From: Otis tarda
Taxonomy: Eukaryota > Chordata > Aves > Otidiformes > Otididae
Direction of reading: 5' to 3'
DNA length: 64,000 nt
Assembly (NCBI GenBank): GCA_026413225.1
Contig: CM048552.1
Coordinates: forward strand, 192,854,053 to 192,918,052
The stretch's first letter is position 1, and the number at the start of each line of letters is the position of its first letter. Positions 29,101-37,786 of the stretch are shown in pieces. The notes beneath the pieces are model-generated. The model made no database searches and was not told the origin of the DNA. It saw only the letters and a program-made list of their open reading frames with translations. The position numbers and the translations under genes are program-made.

Positions 29101-32100
29101 GGAAACACAGCAAATGAGGAAAAAAGGAGAATTAAAATAATGTAAAAGACTTAAAATCCTCTAAAACTCCTGAAGGAGTAAAGGTGAATAAGGAAAGCCA
29201 AATGGCCTTTAGTTAAGAAAGTACTAATCTAAATAGGTTTAGTCTACAAGTGTGTGTTAATGGAAAAGTTAATACTAAGGTTTTGGTAGCGCAAGGTGAC
29301 CTGGGGTAAAAGTTGTCCCCCTGTGATGATGAGCTCACAGAGCCCTTCTCAGAACAACTGTCTGTTGTTGGAAAGAGATGAGAGAAACGGGCATTCTCTT
29401 GAATGCCTTTTGGTATCACAGGCTTAGTGGATGTAAAGTATGTAATTTCTCACATCCTAGGATGGTTCCCTTTCTTCGGAGTCTCCCACATCCTGGAATA
29501 GAAACCTTAAAATAAAGGGAGATGGCGGCACTGGGAAAGATGATGGCAGAAGAAACAGGATGGTTATAATAGAAGCTGGAGACAGGCTCCGTAAGAATAC
29601 TAGCATGACTTCATTTCTCAGAGCGGCCATTTAAGAGGTGATCCTTCTTCCTGAACCAGTAATAAATTGGGATAGCTGCATATAATGGTAGGTGTTTGAC
29701 CAATGCAGCACCCACTGGAGTATAATATATACTGGATAATCGTTCTGGGGGTTATCCCTCAGAGAGGTGGCTAGAAAATGGCTTTCTCATTAAATAATGC
29801 TACTGATGAGTATTTGGTGAGCAGGTACAGCTGCCACAGTGCATTTTCAAGTTTATCTTTGCACAGGAGTATGAGGAAAAGGAGAGAAAGGGGACAGAAA
29901 AGAGAGAGATGGAGAAAGGATAACAGCTTTTTGAGGCTTCTTATGTTCTTTCCCTCCTTAAGTGATTCACTCTGATAACTTGTAGTACTTGTAATCTTCC
30001 TTGAGCCCCATATCTCGTTGGGAAGTTAGCAGCTTAATGAAGTTTCTGAATATGTGGACAATTCCTCGAATGAATGAGAAACGCTCCACTGTCTACCACT
30101 GCGTTGTCAGGGATGAGAGGGACACTGCTCAGTGACAGCCTTACACACTTGGATGTATTCAGTGAAACGGCAAGACTGTTCTGTCAAACTATGCAAGTTC
30201 CTTTTTGAAGCTGCAAGCTAATTGTTATTTCCTCCAGCAGTTCCTGTAACTGTAGTATAGACATCACGGTAGATCCTGTGTAGTTACCAGATAGCGATGT
30301 GTGCTGCATCCCCTATTTCTTCGGCTGTCAGCATCCTATAAATTTTCCTGTTCTGTGGAGATAATAGTGTGCTAGGATTACTAATAACTAATATTTTAGT
30401 TATTTAGTTTAATTTCTAATAACTACGTCGGTGTTAAGGTGTCTTCTCCATATTCAGAAACAGATGGTTTAGCCTGTGTTGCAGATATGGAGAGAGTCCT
30501 ATATAAAGGATCAGAGTACAGGTCAGAATGATGTTTGTGTATTGTGTATTTTCAAAAAACGTATAGATAAGGGAATAGTAGCTCTGTCCCGGCATTACAC
30601 CTGGCTCAATGAATCTTTCCAATTTAACATGTAACATTCAGGGCTATCTAAAGGAGTCCCGGCTGTAGAGGAGTGCATCTTGTTGAATCTTCTAGGCTGG
30701 ATAAGATAGGAAGGAAAGGAATCGCAGATATTTTTCATCACCTTAGGCCCAGTTGGATTCTGCCTGTTCAGGTGCAGAAGTCTAATAGCAGTGTCAGCAT
30801 CAGAGGCTTACCTGCCTCTAGACTGTAGTGAGGGAGACTGAGTACTAATACCTTTAGAGGAGAATGTCTGTGAAGGTGGACAGCAGCATTTGGGGTTTAT
30901 TAGAAACAACTGATAACTCTTATCTTGGTGGTGGACTTGAGTGTATGATCATGTAAATGGTCTGCAGATTTTGGAGAATTGAATATTTGTTGCAATGTTC
31001 CCAGAAAGCTGAAGAGATAAGTGGATGTTGCACTGCATGTTGTGCTCTCAGCGAAGCAAACATCTCAACAGGTCAGTGATTTCAGAAATAGTGCAGTTCT
31101 AGAAGAACATTTCTTATACTCTGTTTTGCTGTTGAAGCTGAACACAGTTCCCATCTGTCTGAAACTCTGCATTGAGAGCTTCACAGAGGCATTTAAAGAA
31201 GTCATGTGCTTATGCATAAGGAATAAGATGCTAAAGGTATGAATACGTTGTAACAGTAAATAATTTCCATTACTGTTACCATGAAATGGTTGCTCTCTAT
31301 ACTCATTTTCACTTGAAAAAATGTTCACGTGAAAAAACGTTCATGGCATACGGATCATCAGAAGAAGAGTCTGTATTGATGTATCTCCCACTTCATGAGC
31401 TGAAAAGTGTGTCTATATGCTTTTGCCATGAAATATGTTTTCTTGGATGATTTACTGTGTATCTGTTAATTGTTCAAAACGTCTACAAATTTTAATGTTA
31501 TCCATTTTGTTCACACTGTGTAAGTACTGACCCTGATTTAAGAACGTATCTGCTCTAGAAACAATGGAATTGTTTGCAGGGCTCGCATGTCAACAAAAAT
31601 CAGCTGGTTTGCACATGAAGCCTGGCAAGGAAATTACTGCAGCGGCACCAGTGCCATCCTTGCTCCCTGCATGCTTCTCCCAGACCACTTCCTTTAGTCA
31701 GCTGAGGTTACCTTGTCTGGCTGCTGCTTCTCCTCGGTTGCCGCTTACTCGCACATCTAGAGTAGCCAGCCGCACCGAAGGGACAAATGGCCTTCTGAAA
31801 CGCTGTTCTCTAGATAATGCTCACAATTAGAAGACAGCCAGCAATATATGCAGATTACTTGATGCAATGGGAGCAAATCCAGCTGGAAAGGTAAAGGAAA
31901 GCACATTCCATGCATTTTTACTATTTGCAGCCATGCTAAGTCTCATTTCTTTGAATGGAGTCTTTCTCTTCCAGAAATGATTTTAAGGAAATATTTGAAG
32001 CATCTTCTTGTCGAGGTTTAACCCTAGCCAGCAACTAAGCCCCTCGCAGCTGCTCGCTCGTGGTCCCCCAGTGGGATGGGAGAGGGAATCGGGAGAGTAA

Positions 32101-35002
32101 AAGTGAGAAAACTTGTAGGTTGAGATAAAGACAGTTTAATAGGTAAAGCAAAAGCTGCGCATGCAAGCAAAGCAAAACAAGGAATTCATTGACTGCTTCC
32201 CATCGGCAGACAGGTGTTCAGCCATCTCCAGGAAAGCAGGGCTCCATCACGCTTAAAGGTTACTTGGGAAGACAAACGCCATCAGTCTGAACGTCCACAC
32301 CTTCCTCCGTCTTCCCCCAGTTTCTATGTTGAGCATGACATCATACGGTGTGGAATATCCCTTTGGTCAGCTGGGGTGAGCTGTCCCAGCTGTGTGCCCT
32401 CCCAGCTTCTTGTGCACCCCCAGCCCACTCGCTGGTGGGGTGCAGTGAGAGGCAAAAGAGGTCTTGACGCTGTGTAAGCACTGCTCAGCAGTCACTGAAA
32501 CATCCCTGTGTTATCAGTGCTGTTTTCAGCACAAATCCAAAGCACAGCCCCATTCTAGCTGCTATGAAGAAATTTAACTCTATCCCAGCCAAAACTAGCA
32601 CACTCCTGAAAATTTCAAATAAGACACTAGAGAAAAAATTGGTCATAAGCCTGCATCTAATAAGCAACTGAGAATTGTGTTTATCTGACTACATGCAGGC
32701 TGGCACTGCAGCCTCAGGAAAAGGGCAAATACAGCCAGTGCTTTTCCCGAGTGCACTGTGAACAACCTACCTGCTATACAGCTGGAAGTATTCAGAAGCA
32801 ACAGTGACAATCTGAATTGCCAGCAGCTCCATCATAAGTACATTTGCTCAGGTGCCCTGTCTCTGCAGATGTTTTGCTCTTGTTTTGAGATGAAAATGTA
32901 ACGTTTTTGTTGAGAAAGGTTTTCATATCTCGTTAAAAATAGCCTAATAGAGCTTTGGATTTAACTGACAAGCCAGTTTTTATTGTGCCATTTTCACTGT
33001 AATATTTTCTTAATTCTAACCTGAAGAAACAATGATCTCGTTCCTTAGGAGGGAGGACAGAGTGACAAAATCTGGAGGTCCAGTGACAATACTGAATCTC
33101 TCCATTGTCAAAGTGAGCTATGAAATTATCTGCCTTGCAGCCAAACCACTGGGGAGTATGCACTGTCCTTCACGGAAAGCAAAACTTGTGAGAAAAGGTG
33201 GTGGCATGGAACAGCAACCTTCTTGCCCCAAGGGATGTGTGCTGCCCTGCATCCTGCGTCTCCTGGAATTGATGCAAGTTCCTTTTCTCACCTCTGTCAG
33301 CAACCACAGCGCTCAAGTGGGTAGAGACTTTCCAAGGTCTTCGTCAAAAGTTCTGCTGGAGGAGTCTCACCAAGGTGTTTCACAAAGTTATTTTGGGAGC
33401 TGGGGAGAATGAGATCCCTGCTCTGCATCTCTCTTGATCAGGCTTCACTGCCAAGCAGGTGGTCTCTACTTTCTGGGATTCTCCATCCTTGTTTGTCTTT
33501 GCTGGAGGTCTTCAGTAGTGAGCTGTGCAGGAGATGATCTGAAGTGAGAGGATAATTTTAAATAAAACTCTATTTTCATCATTCTGTTGGAACTTTTCTG
33601 TTCCTACTCAGCAGTACATTGTATAGAAGAACAGTTTCTGTCTTTGGAGAGGCCTCTCTCTGTTATCTCTGAAGAAAATGGAAACAAAAGGGTGCTTTAA
33701 AAAAAGGTGGAGAGTATATAGCTGATGTTTCCATCCAAGTTTGGCTTGCCTTGCATGGAAAAGAAGTTGAACCAAAAGGCTCCTTACAAACATTTCTACT
33801 AGTTTTCAGGTAAGTAGCTACAAAGGATATTGTAAAAATGGACGTATTTGAAAACTCATATATAATAGAAATCATAGTCTTACTCTTGCTTTGCAATATA
33901 ACATCCAGTCCATGTGACTTTTCCCAAAGTATACTCTAGTTTGCAAAACACCAAAATTACTAAATAGAGGTTTTGAAACTTCCTGTGCAGCTTTTTTTCC
34001 GGAGCAGTCCTATTGGGCTGTTAGGACCCGAGTATTCTGTGGGCAAAGCCTCTGTGCATGAAGTCAAAGGTGGCTCGTGTTATCCGAGTGATCTCCATGA
34101 TTGCACCTGTCATGTGGAGTGTAATTTAAAACAGGTTTGGACTTCAGTAAGGCTTGCAGAAGAAGGCATGTTTGTAAAGTATCAGAAGGGATGTGGCACA
34201 GCATGAACAAGAGAAGAAACATATACTACTTCTGTAAAAAATGATACTGTCCGCAACTGAGGAGAAAATTATTTTTATTTCTGTCATCAAGGGCTGCAGA
34301 AGAAACCCACTGGAATATGGAAACCTGTACAGGCCTTAGCATGTAACTGTCAGAGACAAAGGCAAACCTTTACATGTCATGTAATCAGCAGCTCCTCATC
34401 GCTCGCCTTCTGCTAAATTGTTGCTTCTAGACAACAGCTGGGAATAAATGCCCACCTTTTCCTTCCTTTCAGGTTTGCTTTTCACAGAAGAAACTTTAAA
34501 GAAGTTCAGTATGTGCAAAGCTATCAGCTCCTGCACACTAGGCCACATGAATGCTTGTGCTTTTTACAGTTTTCCTGCGCTCCATATTCTGTGTAAACGT
34601 TTAAACTTTAGGACATGAACCAGCCAGAAAAAAAAAAAGATGACTTTCCTTGAGGTAGAAACATTAGTGTTCCTTTACTATTCATGTATTTTCATATGAT
34701 TTCAGGTAGCAGAATTGCTGTCTTCATGTGTCCGTCAGCAATTCCTCACAAGTGAGGCAGTTTTAGAATTAGAGTCATTATTTAGATGGATCTTTGATTT
34801 CCATAAAGCACCCCGCCTTGCCAAACAATTGGTAATTGCGATAGACGATTTGGAATTTGTTTGCCTTCTCACCAGCAATATCTTGAAAGAAGCACCAGCT
34901 CAAGGAGGAGAAATGTTAGGAGGCAACAGTCATAACCAAGCAGCAGCAACTGGCTCGGGCATTGAATCTGGAACAGAAATTACTGAACCCCAGATTAACT
35001 AA
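17117..35002 (+). CDS. Candidate uncharacterised multi-exon gene (328 aa model)
   Basis: I do not recognise this protein. Eight + strand segments with usable splice sites (17117-17198, 18743-18841, 25625-25672, 26686-26781, 28953-29008, 31072-31236, 33991-34134, 34706-35002) total 987 nt. They join in phase from an ATG to a TAA with no internal stop: four introns in phase 1, then three in phase 0. The predicted protein is soluble and largely helical: a charged N-terminus, a leucine-rich middle (about residues 78-182), a cysteine-containing stretch (about 212-225), and a C-terminal helical region that ends in a Gly/Ser/Gln-rich tail. No signal peptide is evident. Codon use in the last three exons looks protein-coding. 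A CpG island lies about 2 kb upstream. Some splice sites are weak and I chose them partly by frame, so individual exons may be wrong or missing. Confidence 0.4.
17199..18742. other. Putative intron 1 with ancient repeat sequence
   Basis: AT-rich. The part from about 17,850 to 18,130 is a decayed CR1-type remnant listed separately. An exon-like segment at about 18,327-18,355 (LPVMAAAVV frame) is open but would break the phase with the next exon. Confidence 0.35.
17850..18130 (-). mobile_element. Ancient CR1-like LINE remnant
   Basis: The + strand text around 17,895-17,960 (CCCTTTCCAGTTCTTC and onward) follows the antisense pattern of the CR1 reverse-transcriptase C-terminus, the stretch that reads close to CTCCAGTTTGTCCTTC in younger copies. 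It is heavily diverged and has no intact frame. Borders are approximate. Confidence 0.45.
18743..18841 (+). CDS. Candidate gene, coding exon 2
   Basis: Codons 28-60, beginning KQEERLQAYM and rich in Lys, Glu and Gln, so probably helical. The acceptor TTTTTCCTGTTAG is good. Donor GAAG/GTGAGG (phase 1) is used in the model; TGAG/GTAAGC five bases downstream is a stronger consensus but would change the phase. Confidence 0.4.
18842..25624. other. Putative intron 2, no further exon accepted
   Basis: A 6.8-kb AT-rich stretch. It holds a 124-codon - strand open frame (19,943-20,317) with a Cys/His cluster, and a GC-richer patch around 22,120-22,390 with open + strand frames. About 20,920-21,780 looks like old, unclassified repeat. 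None joins the candidate gene cleanly. Confidence 0.35.
25625..25672 (+). CDS. Candidate gene, coding exon 3
   Basis: A 48-nt segment between TTGCATATTCCCAG and a modest donor (GAG/GTACTC). In the model frame it reads QQKSTVVPFDQRENR. A second frame is also open (NSRKALLSRLTNEKTE), so the frame assignment rests only on phase agreement with its neighbours. Confidence 0.3.
26686..26781 (+). CDS. Candidate gene, coding exon 4
   Basis: Codons 78-108, a leucine-rich helical stretch beginning AIHMILDLKNMLQKLL. The acceptor is ATGAATTTCAG. The modelled donor (CTTG/GTCAAA) is weak. A stronger GTAAGC donor lies exactly 27 nt downstream and keeps the same phase, giving a 337-residue version. Confidence 0.35.
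27900..28010 (-). mobile_element. Ancient CR1-like LINE remnant
   Basis: Antisense CR1 reverse-transcriptase-end pattern (TTTGTGGCTCTCTTCTGTCC) in strongly decayed form, inside a T-rich stretch. The 139-codon + strand open frame over it (27,696-28,115) is most likely a by-product of this T-rich repeat. Confidence 0.4.
28953..29008 (+). CDS. Candidate gene, coding exon 5
   Basis: A 56-nt segment after TTGTGTCTTACACAG that reads LKVIDFLSKLSCFLTSKR and ends at AAAAGA/GTATGC. It enters in phase 1 and leaves in phase 0. A competing exon-like segment begins at about 29,029, too close for both to be used. Confidence 0.3.
29009..31071. other. Putative intron 5
   Basis: AT-rich, with no gene and no recognised mobile element. 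Several AG/GT pairs bracket short open frames (for example 30,743-30,786), but none is required for a continuous reading frame. Confidence 0.35.
31072..31236 (+). CDS. Candidate gene, coding exon 6
   Basis: Codons 128-182, a strongly helical leucine- and cysteine-rich run that includes LLLKLNTVPICLKLCIESF. The donor TAAAG/GTATGA is good. The acceptor CATCTCAACAG is moderate. A better acceptor 20 nt upstream (GTGCTCTCAG) would enter in another phase. Codon third positions look protein-coding. Confidence 0.42.
32009..32602 (-). mobile_element. Solo LTR of an avian endogenous retrovirus
   Basis: A 594-bp element with TG...CA ends on the - strand (TGTGCTAGTTTTGG to CCTCGACA). It has an ATTAAA polyadenylation signal on the - strand (32,135-32,140) and the long terminal body I recognise from a common avian LTR family, possibly ERVL-type. 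Flanks CTTCT (left) and CTCCT (right) could be a 5-bp target duplication with one mismatch. No internal gag, pol or env sequence is attached, so it is a recombined solo LTR. It is antisense to the candidate gene. Confidence 0.85.
32603..33990. other. Putative intron 6, distal part
   Basis: Contains an open + strand frame at 33,032-33,412 (126 codons). A bracketed exon-like segment inside it (33,049-33,112) has two open frames, but its phase fits the flanking exons only if it replaces another exon. No repeat was recognised. Confidence 0.3.
33991..34134 (+). CDS. Candidate gene, coding exon 7
   Basis: 48 codons, phase 0 on both sides; the other two frames contain stops. The acceptor is AACTTCCTGTGCAG. 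It carries a cysteine cluster, DCTCHVEC, near its end. The donor AACAG/GTTTGG is only fair. Confidence 0.42.
34706..35002 (+). CDS. Candidate gene, terminal coding exon
   Basis: 98 codons and TAA after a good acceptor (TTTTCATATGATTTCAG). An in-frame TGA sits just upstream of the acceptor, so the open frame starts with the exon. It begins VAELLSSCVRQQFL, continues as amphipathic helix-like sequence to about residue 60 of the exon, then becomes a low-complexity Gly/Ser/Gln/Glu tail. This is the best single exon of the model by composition. Confidence 0.45.
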   Translation, partial: VAELLSSCVRQQFLTSEAVLELESLFRWIFDFHKAPRLAKQLVIAIDDLEFVCLLTSNILKEAPAQGGEMLGGNSHNQAAATGSGIESGTEITEPQIN

Positions 35003-37029
35003 GGGGATCAGATGAATGCCAATACAAATATTCTGTCAGCAGATGTGTAAAAGTGTGTATGATTTTAGGGCCTGTTCCTCAAACGTGAGGGGCCCAGTTA
35101 ACTTAGGAAGATTTTGAGGAGAGATTGGTCTTTTCTTGGATGGGAGAATCGCCGGAAGACAAGGGTTGCAAGTGTGGACGACACTCTGAAGCAGCCCTGG
35201 TATGAACTTCTTGAATGATAAAGTTGCCCTGCTGCATGTTCAGATGCTTACTGGGAGGCGGTTTACATCTTGTGAGGCTGAACAGCTCTCAGCTTAATGT
35301 ATCTTAACATGTGCTGCCAGCTTTCTAAAAAGGAACCTGTTATATCCTATATAGAACCTATATATTACTTCCACGAGACCTAATGGTGCTCTGTGCAAAA
35401 GCGTATCGAAAGAAGTAAGCCAGTGGGGGGGGGAATAAGCAATTTTTGTTTCACGTCATCCAATATGGCACAAACCTCGACGTGACACTGAGACCAGTCA
35501 TCAATGTGTAGTGCTCCAGACTGAGACTTAGCGTAAAGAGTGTCATTGCACGCCATCCGCTGTGGTAACTCCTCCTTGCAGATCAGCACCTGTGGCCTCT
35601 GACAGGGGATCTGCTCGTTTGAGACTGATTTTGGTTGTAACAGTGTCTTATAAACATTTTAGAAATACCACTCCGCTTCAAGAAGGAAGAACGAGCACAA
35701 AGATTTGTCCAAAGATCATCAAACAGTAAGTCCATGGCAAAACCAATCTCTTGCAGCCTCTTCTGTGGCTTAATTCCTAGAGACGATCCGTGCAGAGTGA
35801 CTGCTTGGGTGCATCTTCACAGGATTTTATCATGACTCTTCTACTGATACAACTGAAATGATTCAGTCCACCTAACACAGACGCAAGCAAGTAGAGAATT
35901 GAGCCATCCCAGCATCAAAGTGTTCGCAGTGAGATAGCGCTAGTCTAATTATATTGGTTTCTTTTTAATCACGTTCGTATCTAAAGAAAGAGGAAGCTAG
36001 TTTATTGAACTTAGGCCTGGCTGCACTGGAAATTGGTACAATTATGATTTTAAGATGTAGTTTTGGGGCTTTTTAAAAATTCTCAGTATTTGTACAAGCT
36101 TTTCATTTGCATAGGCCTAAAGTTATTAGACTACTATGCTCTAAGTTTGTCTTGTACTAAGAACTAAGCAAGCAGTGTTGGGCTAAATGAAAAGGTACAT
36201 GGAATTATTGTTCTTGGATTAAAGGCTGGTTTTGCTTGGGCCCTTAAGCACGACTTCCTGGGATTCACTTTTCCCTGTGGTTAATTCCTGCTGCTGAATG
36301 CTGTTATCCATGGTCCCACCAAAGAAAGGATACAGACTTTGTCAATTTTATGTTGTCAGGTGATAGTATTTTGGATTTTATTATTGGTCACAAATGCTCA
36401 TCTATAAACAGTTGATTTTGAAAATGTAATTATCTTGTTCTCTTAAAATCTTCTCTATCCATGAAGTTTCAGAAAGAGGTGGCCTGCAAAACTTTTAAAG
36501 GTCAGGCAGACCATCTTTTAGTGTTACCTGCCACTCGTTTCGCCAGCATAGCAGTTACAAGGTAAGGATGGTTTTTAATACATACACCTGTACGTAGCTC
36601 TCTTCACGCAGGTTTCTGTTACCTCAGTAGGTGCACGGATAACACCTTTCGGGGAAGGTCGGCGGTTTTGGATTTACCACAACAGTGCTCCTCCCGGGGT
36701 TGTTTGCCCCAGTAAAATGGGTGTAAGCAGCAAAGGAGATGTAAAGGGGCATTTCCTTCTGCGCAATAGTCTTCCAGAGAGGATTCGTACAGTGCAAGCA
36801 GCTGTAAGAAAAAGCAGGGAGAGAAATGGCAACGAAGGGCAGGGGTACGTGGCCCAGGCTGCCAACTTGCCACCAGCTCAGCCCACCTCTGCACTGGGGC
36901 ACCTGGCCACCCAAGGGGCTGTGAGGAGAGCAAAGACCTCCGGTTCTTGTTCTTGCAGATAATTTACCCGTTTGTGGGAAAAACAGAACAAAACAAAAAA
37001 AAACCAAGTAAAAACCAAAAAACCCACCG
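35003..37029. other. Intergenic between candidate gene and HMGB1
   Basis: Would hold the 3' UTR of the candidate gene. No canonical AATAAA was found close to the stop; ATTAAA occurs at about 36,216. The right edge rises in GC toward the HMGB1 island and includes an A-rich tract near 36,980-37,025. Confidence 0.4.
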
Positions 37030-37459
37030 CAAACTAGCATGCAACGCGATATGCGCGGGCAGAGCCACGCACGCCGCCGCAGGGTCAGAAGGCAGAGCCC
37101 CGGTAGCGGCCAGCGCCGTGCGAGGGCTGAGGCCGGGCGAGAGGAGCCGGTAAGACGCGGGCTCGCCTGCTCCGAACCCCGCGCCTCAGTTTCCGCGTCT
37201 GTGAAATGGGGCGGCGCGGCCCGCGGGGAGGGGCCGCGGAGGGGCGGCGGCGCTGCCGGGAGCGCCCGCGGCACCAGCGCCCTGCTTTCCCCCCCAGGGG
37301 TGACGGGGACCGGGCGTAGGGGAGTCCCGGGGGCGAGGGATCCGCCGGAGCGGCGGGCGGGATGGCAGCAGCCCGCGCTCCCGGCAAGCGGCAACGCGAC
37401 TCCAAGTTGCTGCCTCGGAACTCTGCTATCCCGCCGCCGCCCGGCTCCCTCCGCTTCAC

Positions 37460-37600
37460 TTTTATATTTGCGCGCCCTTTCAATCCTCAGTGACGTGTCC
37501 CGCGCCGCGTCCAATCGTCGGAGCTCTCTGGTCAGGACAATGGAAGGGCCTCGGCCAATCGGCGAGGCGGTTGGCTTGGCGGCAGCCAATGGGGATGGGG
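37460..37600 (+). promoter_or_regulatory. HMGB1: HMGB1 core promoter, CCAAT-rich
   Basis: Three forward CCAAT boxes (37,511; 37,555; 37,586) lie within 80 bp, with an inverted TTGGC near 37,571. A TGACGT CRE/ATF-like site (37,491) and a weak TATA-like TTATATTT (37,462) stand upstream. Tightly spaced CCAAT boxes are typical NF-Y-driven housekeeping promoters, in keeping with the ubiquitous expression of HMGB1. The transcription start is inferred, not seen. Confidence 0.6.
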
Positions 37601-37786
37601 CTGTGTTGAGAGTAATGTTACCAGCGCTGAGAGTGTGAGGAGGCTGCGTATCGATCCCGCTCTCACAGCCATTGCGGTGCACCGGGCTACACAGGGACCC
37701 AGGCAGCGCTGGGGCCGGGCGGGCGGCCGGGGTAGCGTCTCTGGGGCTCGGGGCCGAGCGAGGGCTGCGTGCTGACTCTGACACGG
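37600..37786 (+). other. HMGB1: HMGB1 exon 1, non-coding (predicted)
   Basis: HMGB1 has an untranslated first exon in other vertebrates. Here a strong donor, ACACGG/GTGAGTATG, lies at 37,786/37,787 just below the CCAAT cluster. The 5' end is approximate. Intron 1 would run to the acceptor at 40,656 (about 2.9 kb). Confidence 0.55.

Noticed and set aside
31362..32008. Extra exon-like segments at 31,362-31,406, 31,854-31,890 and 31,975-32,008
   Set aside because: They are phase-compatible with each other but not with the exon ending at 31,236, and the last one runs into the LTR without a donor. Kept out of the model.
33049..33112. Exon-like segment with two open frames
   Set aside because: Neither frame fits between the exons at 31,072 and 33,991 without breaking the phase.
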